A stretch of 64,000 nucleotides of DNA from Sinohyriopsis cumingii (Eukaryota > Mollusca > Bivalvia > Unionida > Unionidae), in the NCBI GenBank assembly GCA_028554795.2, contig CM068838.1:92214974-92278973 (forward strand), written 5' to 3'. Under the pieces are notes generated by a model that saw nothing but the letters and a program-made list of their open reading frames with translations, was not told where the DNA came from and did not search any database. Every line of letters begins with the position of its first letter. Position 1 is the stretch's first letter. Shown here piece after piece: positions 11,392-22,974 of this stretch. The position numbers were made by a program, and so were the translations under genes.

Positions 11392-11490
11392 TAGTTGTTG
11401 TTGTTGTTGTTGTAGTGGGGTTTAACGCCATTTTTCAGCACACGATAGGCTATACATGGCGGCCAGTATTAATGGTGGAGGAAGAACCCG
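11392..11490 (-). mobile_element. SINE family A, 3' end only
   Basis: Minus-strand 3' end of SINE A: a (GTT)n stretch (the complement of the AAC tail), then GGGTTTAACGCCATTTTTCA, GATAGGCTATACATGGCGGC and GAGGAAGAACCCGGGG. A first GGGTTTTATTAG unit of the 22-bp array lies on its outer side (11383-11394), so the fragment appears to lie inside the left edge of the array. Alternatively the array was seeded from its GGGGTTTT end. Confidence 0.8.
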
Positions 11491-12322
11491 GGGTTTTATT
11501 AGTTGTATGGTAGGGTTTTATTAGTTGTATGGTAGGGTTTTATTAGTCGTTTGGTAGGGTTTTATTAGCTGGATGGTAGGGTTTTATTAGTTGTATGGTA
11601 GGATTTTATTAGTCGTTTGGTAGGGTTTTATTAGTTGTATGGTAGGGTTTTATTAGTTGTTTGGTTGGATTTTATTTGTTGGATGGTAGGGTTTTATTAG
11701 TTGTTTGGTAGGGTTTTATTAGTTGTTTGGTTGGGTTTTATTAGTTGGATGGTAGGGTTTTATTAGATGTATGGTAGGGTTTTATTAGTCGTTTGGTAGG
11801 GTTTTATTAGTTGTTTGGTTGGGTTTTATTAGATGGATGGTAGGGTTTTATTAGTTGTACGGTAGGGTTTTATTAGTTGTTTGGTTGGGTTTTATTAGTT
11901 GGATGGTAGGGTTTTATTAGTTGTTTGGTAGGGTTTTATTAGTTGTATGGTAGGGTTTTATTAGTCGTTTGGTGGATTTTATTAGATGTATGGTAGGGTT
12001 TTATTAGCTGTATGGTAGGGTTTTGTTAGTTGTTTGGTTGGGTTTTATTAGTTGGATGGTAGGGTTTTATTAGGCATTTGGTAGGGTTTTATTAGTTGTC
12101 TGGTTGGGTTTTATTAGTTGGATGGTAGGGTTTCATTAGTTGTTTGGTAGGGTTTTATTAGTTGTATGGTAGGGTTTTATTAGTCGTTTGGTAGGGTTTT
12201 ATTAGTTGGATGGTAGGGTTTTATTAGTTGTATGGTAGGGTTTTATGAGTTGTTTGGTAGGGTTTAATTAGTTATTTGGTAGGGTTTTATTAGTTGTTTG
12301 GTAGGGTTTTATTAGTCATTTT
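11490..12322. repeat. 22-bp minisatellite, about 38 units
   Basis: Units of GGTAGGGTTTTATTAGTTGT plus AT or TT. Variants TTGTAT, TTGGAT, CGTTTG and TTGTTT alternate. The same repeat resumes at 13165, after a LINE insertion. Confidence 0.95.
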
Positions 12323-12329
12323 ATTAGTT

Positions 12330-13163
12330 TCTCATTCACATCCTTACCTCAAACAATAAATATCAGCAACACCAGTATTAAATTCACACAGTCAGTATGA
12401 AACCTAGGTGTTACTCTTAACAGTACTCTCACATTGTACCAACATGTCATGAACTTATGCAAGGCTGCATATCTTGAGCTGAGACGCATCAGCTCCATTC
12501 ACAAATATCTTGTGTGTTCATTAGTACTTTCAAGACTGGACTATTGTAACTCATTCTGTCTGGTCCATCTCAATATCTACTCCAGAAACTTCAAAAAGTT
12601 CAAAACACAGCTGCTCAGATCATTCTTCTTAAGAGTACCCTACGCTGGCTTAATCCATTCAATCCAGAATCAAACACAAAATTTGTTCTCTGTGCTATGT
12701 TTCACTGTCGGACTCTAGTCCAACATACCTCTCCGACCTCACCCATGTGTACACACCAGCAAGATACTTATGCTCCTCTTCTGACAATCGTTTACTCATT
12801 ATTCCCACTATGAAAATGAAGTCATATGGACAACGTTCTTTTGCATACCAGGGCCCAGCAACATGGAATGAATTGCCCACTGAACTTAGACATGAAGACA
12901 CAGTGATCCCATTCAAGAGTGCTCTTAAAACTCACTTATTTCGACTGCAAAAACAAACTTAAAGACGTAATAATGTTTCCTACCTTAAATATTTTCAGCA
13001 TGTTTTTTATGTGTTCTAATTTCATGGTGTTTGTTTTTTGAAATAATAGCATTATATATGTTTTTTATGTTATAGGTGTTGTCTGATGTTGTAAAGTGCT
13101 TAGAGCTTCTAAAGATTAGGCGCTATACAAAGTCCTCATTATTATTATTATTATTATTATCAT
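12330..13163 (+). pseudogene. 5'-truncated CR1-like LINE fragment
   Basis: C-terminal part of a non-LTR retrotransposon ORF2 (reverse transcriptase and following region) in broken frames. Near 12395 a frame reads NLGVTLNSTLTLYQHVMNLC behind an in-frame TGA, where an Arg codon (CGA) is usual, consistent with CpG decay. It continues ISSIHKYLVCSLVLSRLDYC (12490-12550), the SRLDYCN motif being typical of CR1-type elements. After frameshifts near 12620-12740 it picks up again with YTPARYLCSSSDN and ends RSFAYQGPATWNELP...SALKTHLFRLQKQT with a TAA at 12960. The 3' UTR has the AGGCGCTATACAAA motif and an ATT-repeat tail (13138-13160). The element splits a 22-bp minisatellite, so it is younger than the array. 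It is inactive. Confidence 0.88.
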
Positions 13164-13164
13164 T

Positions 13165-13330
13165 ATCATTGTATGGTTGGGTTTAATTATTTGTTTGGGT
13201 GGATTTTATTAGTTGTTTGGGTGGATTTAATTAGTTGTAAGGTAGAACTTTATTAGTTGTTTGGTAAGGTTTTATTAGATGTATGGTAGGGTTTTATTAA
13301 TTGTTTGGAAGGGTTTTATTGGCACTTTCT
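13165..13330. repeat. 22-bp minisatellite, right-hand remainder
   Basis: Diverged units (TGTATGGTTGGGTTTAATTA, GTTTGGGTGGATTTTATTAG, TGTATGGTAGGGTTTTATTA) continue the array of 11490-12322 on the far side of the LINE. Confidence 0.88.
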
Positions 13331-14199
13331 GTGCTTTTTAAGGCTATATAATACAGCAGGAAGTGGGAGTTAAGTCCCTTCCCCAAAGACAAACTTTGGC
13401 AGTTTACGACGCTGGTCTGGACATGTCTCATAGCACAATCCTATGATAACTAGTTATATGCTCTGAAAGGGTTTCATATTAATAAAATAAACAAAACCTA
13501 CATAAGCAGGACACCTCTGTGTGAAGACATCTGCTCATACAGAACAAAATAAAACCTACTCTTATCTTTATGTCAAGGACATCTGCTAAGGACAACAATA
13601 CAACCTACAAGATGAATGGTCGATAATATTTTATTTTGTTTTATTTAACCTCAAAAACTTTAGTCGTTGCAAGTCAGGTGTATGAATATATACAAAATTA
13701 ATTGTGTGGCTTCAAAATATAAATTATATTAATATCTAACAAGAAATCTTTAGTCTCCTTAAATACTATCCATGTAATTATTATTATCACATCGATTGTA
13801 CAGGTACTGTAGGTACAAGCAATAAAATTGGCAACAAGTTGGTCATAAGACAGTACATAAGTATACACATAAACTTACAATTATAAATATACACAATACA
13901 ACAATGTATACATACAAGAATGGGTAAAACATGCGATACTAATAAAGCGCTACACGTGTCTGACCATGAAAGCTCATTACATATAACAAAGCATGCATTT
14001 GGGAACAACCATTGCATCGTTCTAATTCAATGGCCATTAATAACCAAATAAACAGTTTTCTAAAACTCCATATTCATTATTTCTAATGTGCAAAAAACAT
14101 CCAGCTAGGTTCTAAAAAAATGAAAACAATACAACAGAAAATGAGAAACTACTCTGTCTACATAAAGCATTTCCCCATGTTCAAGTACCAATGACCTAC
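13331..14199. other. spacer with a possible SINE C scrap
   Basis: The stretch at 13330-13440 contains TTAAGTCCCTTCCCCAAAGA, like the body of the SINE at 20970-21155, but no tRNA-like head is seen. The rest is AT-rich with no coding evidence. Confidence 0.4.
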
Positions 14200-14520
14200 C
14201 TTGTAAAATTGTAAAAATTAAGGATTAACTTATTATTTGTAAAGGCTTTCTTACATGAAACTTTGTGATAACTTTGCAAAATTAGGGGATGGATTTGCCA
14301 TTTGTGCAGGATAACTAAGATGAAACTTTGTGATAACTTTGTAAAATTAGGGGATGGACTTGCCATTTGTAAAGGATAACTAAGATGAAAATCTGTGATA
14401 ACTTTGTAAAACAGGGATCAACTTATTGTTGGTAAAGGCTTTCCTAGATAAAAATTTGTCAGAACCCAGTAAAAGTGGGGGATAGACTTAATGGACTTAC
14501 TCTCAGTAAAGGATCTCTTA
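14200..14520. repeat. 65-bp minisatellite, about 4-5 diverged units
   Basis: Units contain AACTTTGTGATAACTTTGTA, AAATTAGGGGATGGACTTGC and ATTTGTAAAGGATAACTAAG. The two central units are well matched, and the outer ones are eroded. Confidence 0.85.
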
Positions 14521-16518
14521 CATAAAGCTCTGCCAGGACTTAACGTTGGTGGTAATTTAATATATTATAGAAATTACATTTTAAATAAGAACTGTCAGCA
14601 ACTGACTCACTCAGTGTTGTGCCTTGCTTAATCTGTGCCTCTTCTGATCATGCTATTGTGTTAAATCTGGGGTGACCCTGATGGAGTTGGGAGGGAGAGG
14701 ACCCATGTGTTTGCCCAAGGTGCAGTACTGTACTGTCTAGGGGTAGAAAATTGTTTTAAAGTCAATGGTTATCCCAGGGCAACCATTTTTGCAAAGTGGA
14801 TGATCAGCAGATTATTTTGGATGTAATATAATTATCGAAATTGCCCACAAGATTGCTTGAATCATAATTATGCAACAACTTTTGTCATCTCTGTAGTTAG
14901 TTTTAATTGCACACAATACCTGTAACATACCATCAGTCCTGCTAAAGGAAAGTGTTACAGGGATAAATTTAATCTATTTCAGATAGCACATAAAACTGAA
15001 CAATATCTTTTTCAAAATATCTTGCCATCCATCAGTTTTCTAGTGACGATACAAAACCAGAAATATATCCATATTTATGTCTACCCATGTTCACGTCATT
15101 ATAGTTCATGTTAATGTTAATCTGACACTATTAATCATGTATTTAAACTGTCAAGAACATGTAAGCTTTCTGAGTGTGATTTTAGTTCAACCATTATCCC
15201 ACAAGCCAAAACAGCATGAAACAGCACTTGTGAATGGTTTAATTATTTTAAACTTGTCACATTGCTTTAGCTTAACTTAGCCAACAGAAGCAGCTGTCAC
15301 ATTATCAACAGAGAGTGTCCATTTCATCAACAGACCAATGAGAAAGTGTAGATAATAAACTTTCACTTTGTCAAGCCAAAGAACCCACTATCATATCTTG
15401 ATGTGTTGATAAAAGACAAATATTTACAAGTCTTGTTTATTTTTTTGAAGGTTTTCAACCTGAGAGCTGGAAGTATGGACTGAACACCTAATAGATAATG
15501 AGAAGCTGACACATGGATTAATGGATTAATATGGAATCTTACTGGTAATCATCACCCAATACTTAAGTACTGAATAATGTACTGATAATTTGGGCATCCT
15601 GATGAAGGTACCCAGAAAGACCATGTAAGAACCAAATATTTGTCACTAGAAAGTATATAAACCTCCATTATAATTTTAAATGATTCTTTTTTTATTAATA
15701 TTTTTGGGCTGCCCTAACAAAATTTCACATTGCCTAGCATTAAATTTTAGTTGTCCCCGGCTCCAAGGAAATTGATTTTCTACCCCTGCAATACAGATAT
15801 ATCCTAAAATGACAAGCAGTTATGTACATGTATATATGTGCATATATGTGTAATTATATGTTTATATATGCATACACTATAGATATATGTAAATACTATA
15901 TATATGCACTAAATATTACCAAAATGTACTTTATATAAGTGTATAGCTTGCTCAGTAAAAAATATATAAATATTTTTCAAAGAAAATAAAAAATGTCACA
16001 TTCTCTGGAGTGGTTTTTGAGAAACAATATTAAACATTTTTATTTTTTTAGTAATAGCAGCCATGTTTGATGGAAGTGTGTCAACATTTGTGCAAATTTA
16101 AAAGTCTTTCAGTGCAGTAATGCATTGCAGCAAATTTTCTCAAATTCTGTTGATCATGATTGTGAAGAAGTAATTTAAGGACTTTTCATTTTTAGTAGCA
16201 GAGGCCATATTTGAAGGCTAAGCAGCATTATTTGTATTCACTTAAAAGAACTTCATTCCAATGCCAACCAATGTATCCCCTAGGGTGCAAGACTGAGAGT
16301 CAAAACTCTCCTTTGGTGTCAAATTGGGGGGGGGGGGGGTCAGACTTAGTAAAAAACAAACTTTGGTATCACAACTGGGGGTCAAATAAAAAAATTGGGG
16401 GTCTCTGAAATGTAAATGAGGGTAAAGGGAAACACTGGCCAATCATTCCAGGATGTGATCAAATTTGTTCAATTTTGCTGAGGTTTTTTTGAGAAGTTGT
16501 TTAATGATTGCAAAAACT
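14521..16518. other. spacer with degenerate interspersed repeats
   Basis: Plain AT-rich DNA to about 15900. From there, degenerate copies of a motif like TCTGGAGTGGTTTTTGAGAA recur near 16002, 16480, 16970 and again at 62038. This looks like an old dispersed family whose borders I cannot place. A run of 14 G lies at 16326-16339. No gene seen. Confidence 0.45.
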
Positions 16519-16680
16519 CCAGGAAGAACCAATGACCCACCAGAAGCTAACTGGCAAAGCTTTCTCAAATATCAACAATGGCAGTGCCAAAAACTTGACC
16601 CACTTGGACAGAGGTGAGATGTCAGTGATCTGTAAAGGTGAGTACATCAGACCATTCGGCCACCCGGGGCCTCTATTTGT
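16519..16680 (-). mobile_element. SINE family A, degenerate copy
   Basis: On the minus strand, GGCCCCGGGTGGCCGAATGG (box A region, 16655-16675) leads to TCACCTCTGTCC and GAGAAAGCTTTGCCAGTTAG. These match the head and body of the intact SINE at 50933-51180. Box B and the tail are eroded. Confidence 0.75.
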
Positions 16681-16785
16681 AGTAACAGCAATCATAATTT
16701 ATGTTTTAGTAAGAGTGTCCGTATTTGACAGTGGAACAGCATCAAGTGAATGTCCCTAATATCCAGTTCTTGGTCAATTCAGTTT

Positions 16786-16880
16786 TTGATGAGTTGTTGA
16801 ACAGTTGTTCAAAACATTTTGAAAGTTGCTGAAAGGTTGTTCAAAACATTTTAAGAAGTTGTTGAAAGGTTTATCAATTT
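16786..16880. repeat. short tandem duplication, about 45 bp
   Basis: GTTGTTCAAAACATTTT with the flanking GTTGTTGAAAGG or GTTGCTGAAAGG occurs twice in succession. Confidence 0.7.
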
Positions 16881-18976
16881 TCAAAAAAAGCCATATTTGA
16901 TGATAGATCAGCATCATATTGCATGAGATGTGAGGATGCTTTCTGTTGAATTTGGTCAAATTCTGTGGAGCTGTTTTCTATTTAATGTCAGCTAATATCA
17001 CATCATTCAAACAAAGCCCTTCAGGATGCCCTCAGCCAAGTTTTACTGAAATTCATCCTGCAGTTTCGTTAAGAAGATTAAAATATCAAATGTGGACAGA
17101 TGCATGATGGATAAGATCCCTTGGCTGTATGTCTGGAAGATCTAAAATTTGAGTTTTATTATGTCTGAAGCTGTCTGATCAGATCTCCAAACAGGAAAGC
17201 AGAGAAAAAATAATAAGGCTTGACAAAGAGATTCAAAGCTCTCATACTTGTTACCAAAAGTTAAGATATCAATTTTATATCTTTAAAGGAATTTACATCT
17301 TCCAGCATTGCAGGAATGCTTACTGATAAAGAATCAATGCCATATGCTCTGTATAGTAAGAAACTATTTCATACTACCAAGCAGAAACATTTCTATTTAT
17401 ACAAATGATAAATCAATGGAAGATATTGGAGAAGTACACGGGTGATGGAGCTTAACTCCAATTCTAATTCCAATAAAAACATAGAAATGATTGGTTAACT
17501 ATCTCAAGAAATCACCAGAAGAAAACGTCTTGTACCAAAATCTGTTGGCCAGCATCAAAACCGCTGAAATTGATTACAAATATCTGATAAATTATCAGCA
17601 CATGTACATTATTGCTTGCTCCATGTTTAGTACCTTTTGATTAAGGCATTAACAGGGCATGGCTGACTCTGGACATCACAAAGAAACCAACCGTGTTTCT
17701 CTGCATCCTTGTTAAATTCTTTCCTATATCAACAAGCTATCCTCAAGGACTTCTGCCATAATTCTGTGTAATGACGTCCTTTCACAGAAAACGTCTTCCT
17801 TTTTGTATCAAAGACGCTGACCTTTAAATCAAAAGATTTATTTCCTACCTCAAGTGCAACTAATCCACAAAGTAAATTGGTCAACATCAATTGTCTAGAA
17901 CAAATCTTATTGTACAGAAACCATTTTATTGTTTGACTCTCTTTGGCTGTGTGAACTTAGTCATTTATATCCAAATCAATAGATGTATTTATTACAACAA
18001 GTGCAAGCTACCCATAATCTGGTAATGGTATAGATTTTAAAAACAAGTTTATTGTAGAGAAACCAATTTTTCAAGTCAAAGACCTGGAAAATCTGAGTAG
18101 TTCCTAATTACTGGCAATGCAAGCCATCCACAAAGTTATGTGAAATTATACTGTTGTCTGTTTCTTTTTTTACCTCAGGTACTACTAATCAATTTAATAA
18201 AGGTATTTGGTCTAGAACCAAAGGTGTTAGTCTTATACCTTCATTTCTTTTTCAAAACACCATAATTTATCAAATCTGAAAGTGCCCAATATACCACAAT
18301 TCAGTATATTACACTATTCTGAATATATCATGGTACTCTATATAACATGGTTTGGTACATAACATGGTTGGCAGTTAAGGAAGAACCCCCAGTTATTGCA
18401 TTGTAATGAGGGATGGATGTTTCATGTTTAAAAGAATGTATTTCAATTATTTACATACCAATTTTAGGTCTGATCAGAGCTTCTGAACATCACCAAAAAA
18501 TTAACGGAGATAAAACTGCACAATACACGTGCAGATATTCATGACAGGAAAAGAAAACACTCGCAAAATCTTATTCTATAGCTTTACTTGGAAAAGTACT
18601 CTTGAATGTTTCGCTCTCATGAAATTTGTAATGATCCAAAATGCACCTTTATTTTTCTTTTCTAATGCACAGACTTGAACCAGGAAAATGTTCAATACAA
18701 GTTAAATATAAAATAAGGAGTCTATTTAAGAATGAGGTTTGGTACAAAATTAAATATGTTTTTTCCATTAAAGTTCATAAATTGTAGCGAATTAATACTT
18801 TCTTGATCCAAATGACACAATAAAAATGTTTAATTGGTATTAGAATGGTTTCAATGTGACCAACATATGTTTTGAAATTCAAGAGGGCCTGGTTAGTAAA
18901 TAACACTGTACATTAAATAGCAGGAGTACACTGAGTAAAATTAATGATGCAATGGTTGTAGCACTGAAGCACTTAC
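16881..18976. other. intronic spacer, no gene seen
   Basis: Part of the 13.6-kb intron of the minus-strand gene. Short frames around 17680-17860 (for example KPTVFLCILVKFF) look a little protein-like but are broken by stops, and I cannot assign them. Confidence 0.35.
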
Positions 18977-19132
18977 TGAGCTTTCATCATTTGTTCGTGT
19001 ACCATCCCCAGCTTTTGGGGATGGGAAAAATGCCTGAAATGGCAGTTGTAGTGAGCTGCGTCGTTGCCTCCCATTTGGTGGGGGTTCAAGCAAAGTGTAC
19101 ATTCGTCCGGCCACTGATTCCCTGCGACTCAT
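18977..19132 (-). CDS. host gene exon, unidentified basic/Ser-rich protein
   Basis: A 156-nt exon on the minus strand, 52 codons, phase 0 on both sides. The acceptor ATCGTACAG is above 19132, and the donor is the full consensus GTAAGT below 18977. The frame opens MSRRESVAGRMYTLLEPPPN, continues with GRQRRSSLQLPFQAFFPSPK and ends in an acidic GDGTRTNDESS. RRES and RRSS are typical basophilic kinase sites (protein kinase A/AKT-like consensus), and the composition suggests an intrinsically disordered region. Although it begins with ATG, the strong acceptor in front and the matching phase of the 24006-24115 exon make an internal exon more likely than a start. The local GC content stands out from the flanks. 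The family is not recognised. Confidence 0.82.
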
Positions 19133-19263
19133 CTGTACGATGTAACATGATTAAACAAACACGTAAACATCAGAACAAAAGACATTACCATCAAGCTGGA
19201 AATAGGGTCTGTTTTTCACCTCAACATGTGTTTAACTGAACACTGTGTTTTGGTTTAAAATGT

Positions 19264-19321
19264 GAAGTGATGTACAAGATATAACTTTCAAAAGTGATGT
19301 ACAAGATATAACTTTCAAAAG
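19264..19321. repeat. 29-bp tandem duplication
   Basis: GTGATGTACAAGATATAACT followed by TTCAAAA occurs twice in a row, the second copy identical, so this is a recent duplication. Confidence 0.85.
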
Positions 19322-19811
19322 ATTTACATAAGGGACCCTAACTCCATTAATGTTAACCCCAAAATGATGAAAATCAAACCTTACCTAGGTCTTTCTAATA
19401 TTTACTCTCAAAGTGAATTTAATTTAAATCGATTATGACCTTCAAAAGTTATTGAATGCAAATATAATGTGCAGCAGATGGGACATGTTACGATACAATG
19501 GATGAATGTGGGTAACATAAGGTAGCCCTTCTTACATATGGCTGGGTAAATCACAACATCGAGGTCAATCCTGTGGCTCATACCTGAAATTTATACCGAT
19601 AGCTGCCATCAAACCACCAAGGTTATTTACAAAACAGAAATTCTGAATGCATCATACTACTTTTTGACAATAGAAATATATAAGGCAGTCTAAATATATT
19701 GCACATTATTTTGCAAAGAATTTGTTTAAAAACAAAATGTATATTTTTGCTATAAATTACATTGTCGACACACATCTGAGGCATGTTCTTGTCTAGGATA
19801 AATACCATTCA

Positions 19812-20013
19812 TACTCGCTTATAAGTCGAGTCAAAATGCAACAAGAAAGATCCTGATTTGCTTAGCATAATGCACCTGCACACCAGGGTCTATCTTGTTT
19901 GTTCTACTGGTTACTCCTAACAAACTGCATAGACCCAGATCTGCTTGTGCATTATTTTACAGCAGATCTGGATATGTGTAGTTTGCAGTTGGACTCTACT
20001 TATAAGCGAGTAT
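19812..20013. mobile_element. palindromic MITE, family P, best-preserved ends
   Basis: Terminal inverted repeats ACTCGCTTATAAGTCGAGTC (19812-19831) and the complement of GACTCTACTTATAAGCGAGT (19992-20011) agree at 18 of 19-20 positions. The interior has GGTCTATCTTGTTTGTTCTA, CTCCTAACAAACTGCATAGA, and CAGATCTGCTTGTG facing ACAGCAGATCTGG. It is about 200 bp with no coding capacity. Confidence 0.85.
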
Positions 20014-20387
20014 ATACAGTGGTCTAAGCGGTCCAAATGATGACATAGGCATAAAAACTGCAATGCAACATTGATCGGAGAGTATTAATAAAGCATGATA
20101 TCTACTGTGTCCCATACTCTTGCTATTTAGCATGCATTACAAATGACCAACCAGATTTCCAGCTTGAACATATAATGTTAAAAACAGCACTCTGTTAGGT
20201 ATTGCCTTCTGCATCATCAGAACAAGCAAATATGCAGCATGAATTTGACCTGTCAAAATTCACTTGACTGATGTGCAACCTGATTCATTTTTACTAATAT
20301 GTGTTCATCAGTTAGTGAACAATAATGTCAGAAACATGAGTGAAATTGATCCAAAAAACCTTTTACTAAAACAGTGCATCGTTATGG

Positions 20388-20690
20388 AGAAAATCAACTT
20401 GTTCTTAGCAACATTTGAGAAAGTCAACTTTTCCCTGACAATATTTGAGAAAATCAACTTGTTTTTAGCAACATTTCAGAAAGTCCACTTTTCCCTAACA
20501 CATTTTTAAGAAAATCAAATTGTTCTTAGCAACATTTGAGAAAATCAACTTGTCTCTAGCATCATTTGAGAAAATCAACTTGTCTCTAGCAACTTTTGAG
20601 AAAATCAACTTGTCTCTAGCAACTTTTGAGAAAATCATTTTGATCTTAAGAACTTTTGAGAAAATTAAATTGTTATAAACAGCCAGAGAT
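20388..20690. repeat. 30-bp minisatellite, about 10 units
   Basis: Units of GAGAAAATCAACTTGTCTCT followed by AGCAACTTTT. The left-hand units carry TTCCCTGACA or TTTTTAGCA variants. Short repetitive frames on both strands are by-products. Confidence 0.92.
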
Positions 20691-20969
20691 AAAACAAATG
20701 TGAGCACAAAAACTTTAAAAAATGTTGATCCTTAATAACTGCACCATGTGAGTTTAAAATCACAAAATATCTGGGCATCTTTTCTTACTGTTTCCATCTC
20801 TGCATATATGCTAAATGTTAACTAAAACAAACCACTGTAACAGATGATTTTTAATATTGGAGTTGTGAGTTTAATTTTAATTCTTGTACTCAGTTTTTCT
20901 TATAAAGAATCTTGGTTTGATAATATGGATCATTATTATTTATCTTTATTATGCCAGATAAACAATCAA

Positions 20970-21155
20970 GTGTTTGGTGTTTTATAGCAAAGCAACAGAA
21001 GTAGGTCATTGTGTGCCAAGGCAACTGGAGTAAACTCCCTTGCCTAAGGACATGCCATAGTGCCTGTCCCAGTATGATCTGACGATAGGATTTGAAACCA
21101 CATTCTTTCAGTTGTGAGTCTGTCACCCTAACCAATGGGCCACCATGGCTGCTAG
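20970..21155 (-). mobile_element. tRNA-derived SINE, family C
   Basis: On the minus strand a tRNA-like head has box A TGGCCCATTGGTTAGGGT (near 21130-21147) and box B GGTTTCAAATCC (near 21088-21099). A body follows with CCTTAGGCAAGGGAGTTTAC, ending in a gene-poor AT-rich stretch. A second member lies at 36885-37060. No target duplication was identified. Confidence 0.75.
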
Positions 21156-21450
21156 ATCAACAATACAGAAAAAAATCAATAATATGGATGTTGTTTATCT
21201 GGACATACCGATCATAAGGACTAACAAAGTATTAGTATCATTCAGCCCGAAGTTTATGTGGCTCAGAGCTCTCTCAGTCATACAACTTTCTGGTAAAATG
21301 CTTCAGTGAAGAAAGGTGCTTTATCTAGACGTACTTTCTGCAATCGTTCAAACCAAAATTCTATAAAATCATAATCATAACTTTGTAAACAGATGATGAT
21401 GCAGACTTGTCACAATTAGCCAATGAAAATGTAAATGTTTATGCAAAACG

Positions 21451-21642
21451 TGACATCATCTTATCATCACATGACATCATCTTATCATCACATGACATCA
21501 TCTTATCATCACATGACATCATCGTATCATCACATGACATCATCTTATCATCACATGACATCATCGTATCATCACATGACATCATCTTATCATCACATGA
21601 CATCATTGTATCATCACATGACATCATCTTATCATTACAATG
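21451..21642. repeat. 21-bp minisatellite, 9 units
   Basis: GACATCATCTTATCATCACA plus T, nearly perfect, with units alternating CTTATC and CGTATC from the fourth onward. All three forward and reverse frames stay open because the period is seven codons. Confidence 0.96.
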
Positions 21643-22974
21643 ACATATTACATAACAAATCATGAGTAAATCAAATCATTTTTACAAATTTTGGGAAAGC
21701 CTCATTCTAGCCTTGCAAGAAAACTCTGGGACGTTTTTAAAACTAGGCCATCATTTGGCAAAGATTTCATTGGGTGATGTAAGAAGCTTGGTTGAAAGAA
21801 ACTATTGAAGTGTTTCACTCTTCACGCAGACACTTGGGATGTAATCTCTTCCTTTCACTCTGAATACAGTTATTGACTATTTTAATTGTAAACCAAATGA
21901 AGCATTTTTCTATAGGTGCTGTTCCACAGACTATTTTCTCTCAGATACCTTATATTCATAAACAAGAGGCCTAAGAAGGACAAATACTGTACACTGAATA
22001 CACTGATGTATAATACAAATCCTGTAATATGGGAGGTGCCTATGGTATAAAGACACCCACATCAGGATATTTCCAGTTATTTCGTAGAAATTGGTGAACA
22101 CTGTGGGTTGGGAGCTACCCCAGAAACAAATCTGACTGAATGTCCAAGCAAACATTCTTACCAAGTCTGATTGCAGTTGGCTCAGATGTGCAAAGGAGAA
22201 TCAAAAGCCGATTATTTCCCATGTGGTCATTTAGAGAAGCCACTCCATACACAATTTTATACAGAATTTTGTATCAAACCCTACTAACCAAGTGTGATCA
22301 AAATTAGATCAGCTGTCCTAGAGAAGAAATTCAAAAAAGGTATCCCCAAAGGATGCTTTGAAAGGAGAGCCAACCCAATCATAAGTCTGATAGATTATTT
22401 TCCATAATGGATTCCACACCATTCTAAGTGATGCCACATTAAACATACTTTTGGTAAAGCAATTCCTAACGAACATTCCTTCCAGATTTAACTGAAAAGC
22501 ATTTTCTTAAAGGAAGTTAACAACAGTAATATTGATGGATGATGCATGTCAGATAAGCTCAGATGGCTGTAACGCCTTCTTGAGCTAAAAACCTGCAGTC
22601 GAAATATCAACATTTAGCAAGTTCAGATTACAAAACATTTTCTTTTCTGACTATGAAAGTGTTTTTGGCAAGTATGCATAACCTGCAGTGGCTGGTGCAC
22701 AACACACTAACAAAATTGCAGTTGGCAACAGAGGTGATGAGAGGGTGGACTTATGACACATAATCCTCTGTGATGAGCATCAACTTCTCCCAGATACAAA
22801 ACATATTATGAATTAATGATAAATATTCTGGGCTTCCATTTATCCAAATAAAATCTATTTTCCTGAGCTTGGACTAGTGAGATTTTGCAGTGGAATGCTG
22901 TAAATTTCAACATCTGAAATCCTAAAGGTAGGTAGGAAACCAAATAATGCTGTGTCTCAGAACTCTTACCTTTT
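21643..22974. other. intronic spacer, no gene seen
   Basis: Includes motifs such as ACCAAGTGTGATCAAAATTA (near 22290) that reappear in diverged form around 36640-37090, suggesting an old dispersed repeat. No coding evidence. Confidence 0.4.

Noticed and set aside
11490-12322. Telomere-like repeat (GGTAGGGTTTTATTAG resembles TTAGGG)
   Set aside because: The unit is a fixed 22 bp with other bases conserved. There is no run of a telomeric hexamer.
17600-17860. Possible retrotransposon protein fragment (KPTVFLCILVKFF...)
   Set aside because: Several stops, no diagnostic motif, and no second line of evidence.
18952-19239. 95-codon plus-strand ORF over the 19-kb exon
   Set aside because: It is the antisense shadow of the minus-strand exon, which has real splice borders.
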